Assembly (NCBI GenBank): GCA_035534295.1
Contig: DATLSE010000022.1
Location: forward strand, 1-64,000
Length of the DNA stretch: 64,000 bases
Reading direction: 5' to 3'
DNA from: DATKQJ01 sp035534295
GTDB taxonomy: Bacteria > Chloroflexota > Dormibacteria > Dormibacterales > Dormibacteraceae
The notes beneath the pieces are model-generated. The model was not told the origin of the DNA. It worked only from the letters and a program-made list of their open reading frames with translations, and did no database searches. Within the stretch, counting starts at the first letter, position 1. Each line of letters starts with the position of its first letter. This document shows positions 25,404 through 32,898 of this stretch, piece after piece. A program made the translations under genes and the position numbers.

Positions 25404-26897
25404 ATGGACGTGACCTCGGACGACGTTATGGACGCGGGGCGCCCGGCTGGCCCCCGGCGCCGACCCAATCGCCGCCAGGTCCTGGGGGCTGCCGCGGCCG
25501 CCGGGGCCGGGGCCGGGGTGCTGCGCCTGCTCGGCGCCGGCGACTCGCAGCTCGCCTCGCTCCAGGCCTTGGGGGCCGGGCGGGATAGCACAGGCGGCCG
25601 TTTGGATTGGGTCTCCCCCTTAGACCAGGAACAGGCTCAGATATCGCATCTGCTCCGGCGAGCCACCTTCGGCGCGGACTCGGCGGAGTTGGCGGCGGCC
25701 ACGAGCGCAGGTTACTCGGCGACCGTCGAGCGGCTCCTGCAGACGCCGGCCGATCCGCCACCTCCGATGCCCGGGGGCGATCCGACAGGGCCGCTGAATC
25801 TCGGCCAGCTGCAGCTCTGGTGGCTCGAACACATGCTGAACTCGGCGACCCCCTTCATCGAGCGCATGACGCTCTTCTGGCATGGTCATTTCACGAGCGA
25901 CTATCAGAAGGTGGGCGTGCAGACGCCATTTCTGCACTGGCAGAACCTGACCTGGCGCGACATGGCGCTGGGCGATCTGGGCACCATGCTGAGCAGGGTC
26001 ACGGTGGATCCGGCCATGCTCCGCTACCTGGACCTGGGAACCTCCATCGGGGCGGCGCCAAACGAGAACTACGCCCGCGAGCTGATGGAATTGTTCGCAC
26101 TCGGCGTCGGGCATTACAGCGAGGACGACGTGCGGGCCATGGCCAAGGCACTGGCCGGCTGGGTTGAGCCGAGGCCGACGGGCTCGGTCCAGGTCACCCT
26201 GGACAAGGCGAATCAGGTGGTGCGGCGTCTGCCCACCTACGCCCAGCCGTCCACCGGCGTGTTCGTCCCCCGCCGGGCTTACCGCGGACCTGCCTACCAG
26301 CTCCTGGGCAAGACCGATTCCTGGACCACGCCCAAGGCTCTGGCGCAGGTGCTGGCCCAGTCATCGACCGCCGGCCTGATCGCGGGCAAGGTGGTCCAGA
26401 GCTTTGTCGGGGTCAACGCTGCTCCCGCCTACGTGGCGCGCTTGGCCGATGGTTTTCGTGCCTCGGGTTATGACGTCAAGGAATTGATGCGGGCAGTTTT
26501 CATGAGCCCCGAGTTCCTCGCGCCCGCCAGCTATCGGGCGCTGGTCAAGTCCCCGACCGAGTTCATGGTCAACGCGCTCAAGGCGGTCGGCGCCCGGAAT
26601 CTGGGCCAGCTGGCGGCCCAGTCCGCGGCCAACATGGGCCAGGCGCTGTTCGCTCCGCCCGACGTCGGCGGATGGCCTCACAACGATGCCTGGATCTCGT
26701 CCAACAACGTCATCACTCGGGTCAATTTCGTGAGTCAGCTCCTGGGTCGGGTGCGCCAGCTGCCGCCGGCAAGTGACATCGCGCGCCACCTCGACTCGAC
26801 CGTGAGTCCAGCAACCGCGTCCGCGCTGGACGCCGCCGGCGACGACCAGACCCGCTGGTTCGTGGCCCTGGCGTCGCCCGAATTCCAGCTCAAGTAG
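25404..26897 (+). CDS. DUF1800 family Tat-exported protein
   Basis: About 497 residues. The N-terminus carries a twin-arginine signal (RRRPNRRQVLGAAAAAG), then the DUF1800 core: SHLLRRATFG, TLFWHGHFTSD, APNENYARELMELF ALGVG-type segment, and PPDVGGWPHNDAWIS. Members are secreted proteins of unknown activity almost always encoded next to a DUF1501 protein, as here. ATG 25404 is chosen to place the Tat motif near the start; an upstream ATG at 25302 gives an unlikely N-terminus. DUF1501 starts 12 bases downstream. Confidence 0.9.
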   Translation: MDVTSDDVMDAGRPAGPRRRPNRRQVLGAAAAAGAGAGVLRLLGAGDSQLASLQALGAGRDSTGGRLDWVSPLDQEQAQISHLLRRATFGADSAELAAATSAGYSATVERLLQTPADPPPPMPGGDPTGPLNLGQLQLWWLEHMLNSATPFIERMTLFWHGHFTSDYQKVGVQTPFLHWQNLTWRDMALGDLGTMLSRVTVDPAMLRYLDLGTSIGAAPNENYARELMELFALGVGHYSEDDVRAMAKALAGWVEPRPTGSVQVTLDKANQVVRRLPTYAQPSTGVFVPRRAYRGPAYQLLGKTDSWTTPKALAQVLAQSSTAGLIAGKVVQSFVGVNAAPAYVARLADGFRASGYDVKELMRAVFMSPEFLAPASYRALVKSPTEFMVNALKAVGARNLGQLAAQSAANMGQALFAPPDVGGWPHNDAWISSNNVITRVNFVSQLLGRVRQLPPASDIARHLDSTVSPATASALDAAGDDQTRWFVALASPEFQLK

Positions 26898-26909
26898 GTA
26901 GGTGATCGC

Positions 26910-28217
26910 ATGCAAGACCGAATCGGAATCAACCAGCTCAAGCGGCGTGACTTCCTGCGCGCCGGCTTGGTGTTCGGAGCCGGCGCGGCCGGGCTTGCGG
27001 CGGGCTACGCCGCCGTGCCCGACGCCTTCGCGCGAGCGGTCTACGCGGCCAAGACCAATGGCCTGGGCAACGACAACATCCTGGTCATGATCCAGCTCGC
27101 CGGAGGCAACGACGGCCTGCGCACGGTGATCCCGATCCAGGACCCCGCGCTTCACGATCTGCGGCCCAAGCTCGCCGCGATGTCGGTTGGAGCGGCCCTG
27201 CCGATCACGCCCAGTTTGGGCTTGAATCAGAACCTCAAGGGGCTCAAATCCCTGTGGGACGCGGGCAAGCTGGCGGTGGTGGAGGGTGTCGGCTATCCCA
27301 ACCCGTCCTACTCGCACTTTGAGTCGACCAGGGTTTGGGAGACGGGGGATCCGACTCTGCGCCAGGTGGATGGATGGCTCGGGCGCACCCTGGCCCAGAA
27401 CTACGACTCCGCCGGGCATCCGCTGACCGGTTGCGCCTGCGGCACCACCGGAGTGCCGGGCGTGCTCCAGGACGCCCAGGCCACCCTCACCGTGATCAAC
27501 GACCAGAAGAACTTCGGCTTCACCGGCAAGGGCGACGTCAAGGGTCAGGTGGGGGCCATATACAAGAACACCCCCGGAATCTACGGTGCACTGTTCGACA
27601 CCGCGCTGGCCACCGCCGACGATGCGGTGTCCACCCTCAAGACCGCGCAGTCGGCCTACCGGGCGATGGCCTCCTACTCCGATACGACCAAGCTCGTGTA
27701 CGCCTCCAAGAACCAGCTCGACGCGGCCCTGCAGCTGGCCAGCGAGCTCATCGTGACCGGCACCGGGGTCAAGCTCCTGCACGTGACCCTGGGAGGTTTC
27801 GATACCCACTACACCGAGCTCACCCGACACGACGACCTGATGGCCTACCTGGACCAGGCGCTGAGCGCCTTCTATCAGGATCTGGCCGCTCATGGCAAAT
27901 CCAAAAACGTGCTCGTCGCCACCTGGTCCGAGTTCGGCCGCCGCCCCAAGGAGAACGCCAGCGGGGGTACCGATCACGGCGCGGCCTCGCCCGTCCTTTT
28001 GGTCGGGGACCCCGTGCGCTCCGGGGTCTACGGACAGGCGCCCTCTCTGACCGCCCTCGACTCAACCGGCAACCTGCGCTATTCGGTCGACTTCCGCTCC
28101 GTCTACCAGGAGATCCTGAACACCCATCTGGGGGCCGACGCCCACGAGATTCTGGGCGGGACGTACGAACCGCTGGGCTTTCTGGGCAGCCCCGTCGGCG
28201 CGCCCGCACCGGCGTGA
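26910..28217 (+). CDS. DUF1501 family Tat-exported protein
   Basis: 435 residues with Tat signal LKRRDFLRAGLVFGAG. The mature part belongs to the alkaline-phosphatase/sulfatase-like DUF1501 family: ILVMIQLAGGNDGLRTVIP, SHFESTRVWETG, ATWSEFGRRPKENASGGTDH and GAASPVLLVG. The Glu/Asp/His set in SEFGRRPxEN-GTDHG is probably the metal site of the family, but activity is unproven. It pairs with DUF1800 upstream. Its TGA overlaps the GTG of a small membrane protein gene (GTGA), so the locus continues. Confidence 0.92.
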   Translation: MQDRIGINQLKRRDFLRAGLVFGAGAAGLAAGYAAVPDAFARAVYAAKTNGLGNDNILVMIQLAGGNDGLRTVIPIQDPALHDLRPKLAAMSVGAALPITPSLGLNQNLKGLKSLWDAGKLAVVEGVGYPNPSYSHFESTRVWETGDPTLRQVDGWLGRTLAQNYDSAGHPLTGCACGTTGVPGVLQDAQATLTVINDQKNFGFTGKGDVKGQVGAIYKNTPGIYGALFDTALATADDAVSTLKTAQSAYRAMASYSDTTKLVYASKNQLDAALQLASELIVTGTGVKLLHVTLGGFDTHYTELTRHDDLMAYLDQALSAFYQDLAAHGKSKNVLVATWSEFGRRPKENASGGTDHGAASPVLLVGDPVRSGVYGQAPSLTALDSTGNLRYSVDFRSVYQEILNTHLGADAHEILGGTYEPLGFLGSPVGAPAPA

Positions 28218-28444
28218 GAGCCTTCCGCCTCAAGGCGGCAGCCACCCTGTTCACCCTGGCCACGGCGGCGGCCTCGGCCACCTTCGTCGCCGCCCACCTG
28301 AAGAACATCGCGGCCCCACTTCAGCCGACCGTGGTGGACGCGCTCCCATCGGTGACCCAGGTCTCGGCCTCGGGGCGCCTCTCCCTGTCGCCACGGGTTC
28401 AGACCGGCTCCATGCAGGCCATCACCTCGACCCATGCCTCCTGA
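28214..28444 (+). CDS. small single-pass membrane protein in the DUF1501-ApbE locus
   Basis: 76 residues from GTG 28214, which overlaps the DUF1501 stop as GTGA; its own TGA lies 11 nt inside the ApbE gene, a tight coupling that supports it as real. The N-terminal 28 residues form a basic-then-hydrophobic anchor (RLKAAATLFTLATAAASATF), followed by a Ser/Thr-rich tail ending TGSMQAITSTHAS. No domain is recognised. Because ApbE attaches FMN to Thr/Ser in small exported proteins, this tail is a candidate target, but it lacks a clean SGATxTS motif. Confidence 0.7.
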   Translation: MRAFRLKAAATLFTLATAAASATFVAAHLKNIAAPLQPTVVDALPSVTQVSASGRLSLSPRVQTGSMQAITSTHAS

Positions 28445-29267
28445 TCTGGCTCGGGCCGAGTTCGTCGACCTGGGATGCAGGATCGAGCTCTTCAGCCTGG
28501 GAGGACCGAGCGCGGCGCTGTCCCAGGCGCGGCGCTGGATCGCCGCCCGGCGCCTCCAGCTCAGCCGCTTTGAGCCGGGCGGAGAGCTGGGCCGCTTCAA
28601 CGCCTCGGCCGGGCGCTGGACCAGCGTCAGCCCGACCCTGGAACACCTGCTCCGGCTGGCCCTGCACGCTCACGAGCAGAGCTGTGGTCTGGTCAACGCG
28701 GCGGTGGGCCGGCTCCTCTGTCGCGCCGGGTACGACCGCCCCTGGGCCCTGGGTCGGGGCCCGGTGCGTGACCTGCGGGCGGCGCCACTGCTGCCCCTAC
28801 CCGAGGTGCTGGAGTTGGGACCGGGTCGGGCCCGCCTTCGGTCCGGCCACGCCATCGACCTGGGTGGCCTGGCCAAGGGCTGGATGGCGGAGCAGCTGAC
28901 CCAGCGGGTGCTCGGTCCCAACGCACTTGCCAATCTGGGCGGTGACCTCAAGGCCCAGGGCCCCGGACCCGATGGGCAGGGCTGGCCGGTGGCGCTGGGC
29001 GGTGTGACGGTGCTGCTGCGCGATCAGGCGGCCGCCACCAGCAGCGTTTGGGCTCGACGCTGGAGTGAGGAAGGCCACGAGTTCAACCACCTCATCGATC
29101 CACGAACCGGGCGCAGTGCGCTCGGCGACCTTCTTGAGGTGTCCGCGCTGGCCGCCTCGGCGACCGACGCCGAGATCGCAGCCAAGTGCGGACTGCTGCT
29201 CGGATCGGAGCGCGCGCCGGCCTGGCTGGCGGCGCACAGCGATGGCTTCTGGCTTCTGCCCCGGTGA
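28434..29267 (+). CDS. apbE: ApbE-type FAD:protein FMN transferase
   Basis: 277 residues. Family segments: RRLQLSRFEPGGELGRFN at the N-terminus, AIDLGGLAKGWMAEQL, LANLGGDLKAQG, NHLIDPRTGRSA and the metal-site helix ASATDAEIAAKCGLLLG. ApbE transfers FMN from FAD to a Thr or Ser of target proteins using magnesium. No signal peptide is visible, unlike the lipoprotein ApbEs, so it may act inside the cell. It lies between the 76-residue membrane protein and a ferric-reductase-like protein, both plausible partners. Confidence 0.9.
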   Translation: MPPDLARAEFVDLGCRIELFSLGGPSAALSQARRWIAARRLQLSRFEPGGELGRFNASAGRWTSVSPTLEHLLRLALHAHEQSCGLVNAAVGRLLCRAGYDRPWALGRGPVRDLRAAPLLPLPEVLELGPGRARLRSGHAIDLGGLAKGWMAEQLTQRVLGPNALANLGGDLKAQGPGPDGQGWPVALGGVTVLLRDQAAATSSVWARRWSEEGHEFNHLIDPRTGRSALGDLLEVSALAASATDAEIAAKCGLLLGSERAPAWLAAHSDGFWLLPR

Positions 29268-29800
29268 CCTCGGCTCAGTTTCTGTGGGCGCTGTCCCGCA
29301 CGGCCGGGCTCACCTCGTTGGCCGCGCTAGCCCTGTGTCTGGTCAGCGGCCTGGCGCTGCGCACCGCCGTGCTGGACTGGCTTGGGAGCAACCGAGAGCT
29401 GCGCGCGCTGCATGAGTTCAGCGCCGTGCTCTGGATTCCACTGGGAGCACTTCACGTTCTCGGGCTCCTGCTCGATAATACCGCGCGGATCCGCGCCCTG
29501 GACCTGGTCCTCCCATTCCACGCCGTCTATGCGCCGCTCGCGATCGGGCTTGGTTCGCTGAGTCTGGAGCTGGTGGCTCTGGTCGCGGTGAGCGGATGGC
29601 TGCGGCGGCGTCTGCCCCAGGGGGCGTTCATCTGGGTCCATCGGCTCGGTTACCTCGCCTTCGCGGCCGCGTTCCTCCACGCCGTGCTGGCTGGGACCGA
29701 CACCGCCGATCCGGCGGTGTCCGCCCTGACCTGGGCGGCGGCGGGAATGATCGCCGTCCTGGCGGTCGCGCGACTGATATTCGGCCGACTGCCCGAATAG
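29264..29800 (+). CDS. ferric reductase-like transmembrane protein
   Basis: 178 residues, GTG start overlapping the ApbE stop (GTGA). About five hydrophobic helices with paired His residues suited to b-type heme: LHEFSAVLW and ALHVLGLLL in one helix pair, WVHRLGYLAF and FLHAVLAG in the next. This is the ferric_reduct/YedZ-type fold that moves electrons across the membrane. With ApbE and the DUF1800/DUF1501 pair it suggests a flavin-linked extracytoplasmic electron route. No soluble NAD/FAD domain is attached. Confidence 0.85.
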   Translation: MTSAQFLWALSRTAGLTSLAALALCLVSGLALRTAVLDWLGSNRELRALHEFSAVLWIPLGALHVLGLLLDNTARIRALDLVLPFHAVYAPLAIGLGSLSLELVALVAVSGWLRRRLPQGAFIWVHRLGYLAFAAAFLHAVLAGTDTADPAVSALTWAAAGMIAVLAVARLIFGRLPE

Positions 29801-29819
29801 GCCGGCGGACGTCCGAGTC

Positions 29820-31370
29820 CTATTCGGTCAGCGCCGCCTCGGCGGTGGCGTTGGCCGTGCTTCCGCTCGAGTAGCTCACCCCGGCGCCGGTCGAGCTGCT
29901 CCCACCCTGGAGCACAACGTTCTGGCAGACCAGCTGGCCGTTGATGTTGCCGGTGCCGTTCGAATACCAGATGCAGGTGCCGTTGGGCCAGTAGATCGAA
30001 CCCTGAAAGAAGGAGCTGGAGTGGGGTCCGTCGACCTGGAAGGTGCCGGTCGAGGTGGAATAGATCAGCATCCCGGAGTCGGGACAGTCGGCGCTCTGGA
30101 AGCACCACTCGGTGGCACCGCTCCCGGTCGGGGCGGCGAAGGCCTGGTCGTTGGGGAATGCCGAGTCGGGGCCACTTCCGGGGGGCACGGGGTTGGCGCC
30201 GAAGGCGCAGGTGTTACCACAGGAACCCTGTCCGTTGGTCTTATCGAGGCTGAAGCTGGAGGAGTTGACGAACTCCAGGGTCACGTCCTGGCCCAGGAGC
30301 TGGTTGGCGTCGTTGAGGAAGAGGCCCTTGCCGTTGAAGTAGTAGAAGCCGGGGTCGAGGACGGAGTTGGCGCCGAGGACGATGGTGTCGTAGCAGCCCG
30401 GCACGTAGTGTCCCCAGCCCGCGGCGTCGGTGTAGCTGGGCGCGGCTGGTCGAGAACAGACCTGGGAGGCCGTATAGAGCCCGGTGCTGGGGTTGGGCGG
30501 GGCGGTGTTGGGGTCCTGATAGGTGGGAGCGGCGTAGTTCTGGACCGCGGGCGGATTGCCTGATGCGCAGGGGTTGGGGCTCAGTGCGAGCTGGGCCGGA
30601 TCGAGGTACTGAGAGCTACCGCTGACGCCACACTGAATCGAGCCGGCTGAGTGCCCGGCCAGCTGGTACCCGTCGGAGCAGAAATGGAGGCAGGCCCAAA
30701 AGTTGGCGGGCGGATCCTGCCAGGTCTCAAAACGTCCGAAATTCACGTAGTTGCCGCTCGAGTCCTTGATCGCCTGGGTGTAGATCTCGCAACCGCCGTT
30801 GCCCTGAGGAAGGTCGTGCGAATACACGCTTCCGGCCACGTTCATGATGGTCGAGCCCTGACAGCTGACCGAGTCCTGGGCGAAGATGGCGAATTTGTTC
30901 GGGGGCGAGCCGGCCGAGAACTGGGCCACCGCGCGACCCACCACCGTGCCCTGGCTGGCCCCCACAAACCCGGCCAGCTGAAAGGGGCTGACCTGGGACA
31001 GCGCGACCTCGATCTTGGTCGCGTCGTGCAGGTAGGGATAGCTCACGGTTGCGGTCACGTTGCCCGAGAAGTGGTAGCTGGCCACGTATTGCGAGGAGCA
31101 GCTGCCACCGACTCCGCCCGAGGCCGTCCCCAGCTGCAGGTCGAGGATGGCCGCGGCCGCAGTGACCGCGCTCGAACCGGTGCTGGGGCAGTCGGATGCG
31201 ATCTTGATCGCGCCCGCGAGCGCAGCCGAGTCGGCCAGTTCCTGGAGGTGCCGGCTCTGCCAGTAAGAGGTGCCGCTCATCAGCAACAAGCCGACCATGC
31301 TGAGGAGGACCGCCATCGCCCCCGCTGCGAGGACGATGGCCTGGCCGTTCTGGCGCGTGCCCTTGGGCAT
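29820..31370 (-). CDS. TadG/TadE-like Flp pilus-associated secreted protein, Cys-rich
   Basis: 516 residues. The N-terminus RQNGQAIVLAAGAMAVLL is the class-III pilin-like anchor of Tad pilus minor proteins, followed by the helical ADSAALAGA segment of the TadG 'Flp pilus-assembly TadE/G-like' domain. The long C-terminal region is Gly/Ser/Pro-rich with 16 cysteines and aromatic residues, consistent with a disulfide-stabilised surface domain. ATG shares its first base region with the tadE stop (TGATG), so it is translated after it. Two TadE-like genes lie upstream in the same direction; no TadA/B/C motor genes are in the window. Confidence 0.85.
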   Translation of the reverse strand: MPKGTRQNGQAIVLAAGAMAVLLSMVGLLLMSGTSYWQSRHLQELADSAALAGAIKIASDCPSTGSSAVTAAAAILDLQLGTASGGVGGSCSSQYVASYHFSGNVTATVSYPYLHDATKIEVALSQVSPFQLAGFVGASQGTVVGRAVAQFSAGSPPNKFAIFAQDSVSCQGSTIMNVAGSVYSHDLPQGNGGCEIYTQAIKDSSGNYVNFGRFETWQDPPANFWACLHFCSDGYQLAGHSAGSIQCGVSGSSQYLDPAQLALSPNPCASGNPPAVQNYAAPTYQDPNTAPPNPSTGLYTASQVCSRPAAPSYTDAAGWGHYVPGCYDTIVLGANSVLDPGFYYFNGKGLFLNDANQLLGQDVTLEFVNSSSFSLDKTNGQGSCGNTCAFGANPVPPGSGPDSAFPNDQAFAAPTGSGATEWCFQSADCPDSGMLIYSTSTGTFQVDGPHSSSFFQGSIYWPNGTCIWYSNGTGNINGQLVCQNVVLQGGSSSTGAGVSYSSGSTANATAEAALTE

Positions 31371-32005
31371 CAGAACTCGATCCTCTCCACGGTCTGAGCG
31401 TCGAAGGGAATCGAACTGCTGAGGCCGAGGAAGCCCAGCGTGACCGGCTGCCAATTCATCTTCACATCAACCACAACGAAGTTGTGCCCGGAAACTCGCG
31501 CGGTGGGATCGCAACTGGTGCAGGCCCACCGGGGATCCGGATCCATGGTCGGCTCTGGGAGCGGATCGGGAGCCGGGCTGGCTGCCGCCTGGTACTCATA
31601 GATGAATACGTAGAGGGTGTTCTTGGCCGCCCCGGGGGAGAGCTGCAGGGTGCCGGGCACGTACGCATTCGCGCCGCTGCTGTAGCTCCCATACCAGGGC
31701 GGATTGGAAGCGGAGGTGGAGTCCTGGTACACCACCGGGTAGCCGAAGCTGGCCAGGGCGCGGATGGTGGGCAGCACGCCCAGGGTCTGGCAGGCGGGGG
31801 AGCAGGCGGGGGCGGCCGTATTGGAGTTGGCGTTGCTCTGAAGCACCGCCTGGCGCGCTCCCTCGCGCGCGGCGGCCGACATCTGCGAGTAGTAGAACAG
31901 CCCGCGGCCGAAGTCGAGCGTGACCAGCAGAAGCAGGAGGAGGATGGGCGCCACCAGGGCGAACTCGACCAGCGACTGCGCACGCTGTCCACGCACTTTT
32001 CTCAC
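31370..32005 (-). CDS. TadE-like pilus assembly protein (second)
   Basis: 211 residues. RAQSLVEFALVAPILLLLL is the TadE signature anchor (prepilin-peptidase-type processing before Glu), then FGRGLFYYSQMSAAAREGARQAV, the conserved helix after the membrane segment. The rest is an exported domain with two CxxxC-type Cys pairs. GTG start overlaps the preceding gene's TGA (GTGA). TadE proteins are pseudopilins needed for Tad pilus assembly or secretion. Confidence 0.9.
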   Translation of the reverse strand: MRKVRGQRAQSLVEFALVAPILLLLLLVTLDFGRGLFYYSQMSAAAREGARQAVLQSNANSNTAAPACSPACQTLGVLPTIRALASFGYPVVYQDSTSASNPPWYGSYSSGANAYVPGTLQLSPGAAKNTLYVFIYEYQAAASPAPDPLPEPTMDPDPRWACTSCDPTARVSGHNFVVVDVKMNWQPVTLGFLGLSSSIPFDAQTVERIEF

Positions 32006-32505
32006 CAGTTGCCGACCATCTGCGCGGCGTCGGCCATCTGGATCGTGCCCCCGCCGGCGATCTGGCTGATGAATGGCGTGAGCAGACCGAAGGCGTAATT
32101 GACCTGGACCGCCAGGTCATAGTGCTGCGGGGCGCCCGAGTAAGCGCCACACGCCGCCGCCGAGCCGCAGTAGATCACCGCGACCGCCGTGCCGGAGGCG
32201 GGCTGGGCGAAATCCACCCCCGAGTGATAGGGAGGGGCGTGGCTGCTGGTGACGCAGGATACCGAGGGCACCGCCGACAGGTCCTGCGTGATCTCGGAGC
32301 AGATGGTGGCCAGGTCGGGACCGTGCCCGCCATAGTTCCCTGCCGCCAGGCGCACGCCGTCGCGGGCCGCATCCGTGGCGCTGACCTGGTAGTAGAAGGC
32401 ACGCCCGAGATCGAGGACGCCGGAGAAGAGAAGGAGCAGGACGGGTGCGACGAGGGCGAACTCGACCAAGGACTGCCCGCGCTGGCGCCGACGCCCGCTC
32501 GTCAA
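32002..32505 (-). CDS. TadE-like pilus assembly protein (first)
   Basis: 167 residues from TTG 32505, which gives the typical N-terminus TSGRRRQRGQSLVEFALV before the membrane helix. A GTG at 32544 with GGAGGG just upstream is an alternative; still earlier starts run towards the tRNA gene and are unlikely. The GRAFYYQVSATDAARDGVRLA segment is the conserved TadE helix. First gene of the three-gene Tad unit; followed by GTGA and TGATG overlaps. Confidence 0.82.
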   Translation of the reverse strand: MTSGRRRQRGQSLVEFALVAPVLLLLFSGVLDLGRAFYYQVSATDAARDGVRLAAGNYGGHGPDLATICSEITQDLSAVPSVSCVTSSHAPPYHSGVDFAQPASGTAVAVIYCGSAAACGAYSGAPQHYDLAVQVNYAFGLLTPFISQIAGGGTIQMADAAQMVGNW

Positions 32506-32606
32506 CCCTGCCGAACCCTCCCGGGGCCTACTGCTCGCCCACACATGCCCTCCGCCGCCATGGGCGGTGAACCCAAACCATCGGCTCCAGAGCCGCGTCG
32601 AGCCGT

Positions 32607-32627
32607 GCGCTCGGCGTCGCCGAGCGC
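32607..32627. repeat. perfect 10+1+10 palindrome upstream of the tad genes
   Basis: GCGCTCGGCG (32607-32616), T, CGCCGAGCGC (32618-32627). It lies between tRNA-Leu(CAG) and the first TadE-like gene, both minus strand. As RNA it would need to open a loop, leaving an 8-9 bp stem; as DNA it is a good dimer-binding site. Terminator of the tRNA or operator of the tad unit. Confidence 0.5.
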
Positions 32628-32743
32628 GGACGCAAGCCGGGCTCGGGCCAAGGCCCCTGCGCCGAATGACGGCGATCAAGGCGAATACTTGTGAGCATCG
32701 GGCTTCGAGCCGACTGGCCAAATCTGGACGAGCACAGACGGAT

Positions 32744-32829
32744 TGGTGCGGCGGAGAGGATTTGAACCTCCACGGGGTTGCCCCCACTAGCTCCTGAAAC
32801 TAGCGCGTCTGCCGTTCCGCCACCGCCGC
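32744..32829 (-). tRNA. tRNA-Leu (anticodon CAG)
   Basis: Minus-strand type II tRNA of 86 nt including an encoded CCA. The acceptor GCGGCGG pairs with CCGCCGC. The anticodon stem CTAGT/GCTAG encloses TTCAGGA, giving CAG; a long variable arm GGGG-CAA-CCCC follows; the T loop is TTCAAAT. All features fit leucine tRNA. Confidence 0.95.
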
Positions 32830-32844
32830 CGGAAGCGAGCCTCC

Positions 32845-32850
32845 AGTATA
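32845..32850 (-). promoter_or_regulatory. -10 element for tRNA-Leu(CAG)
   Basis: TATACT on the minus strand, 15 bases before the mature tRNA 5' end. No clear -35 is seen at 17 bases. Confidence 0.4.
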
Positions 32851-32898
32851 AGTAGCGGACTCGGCCGGTCCTGCTGTCGCCGAGGGGCCGCTGAATCC

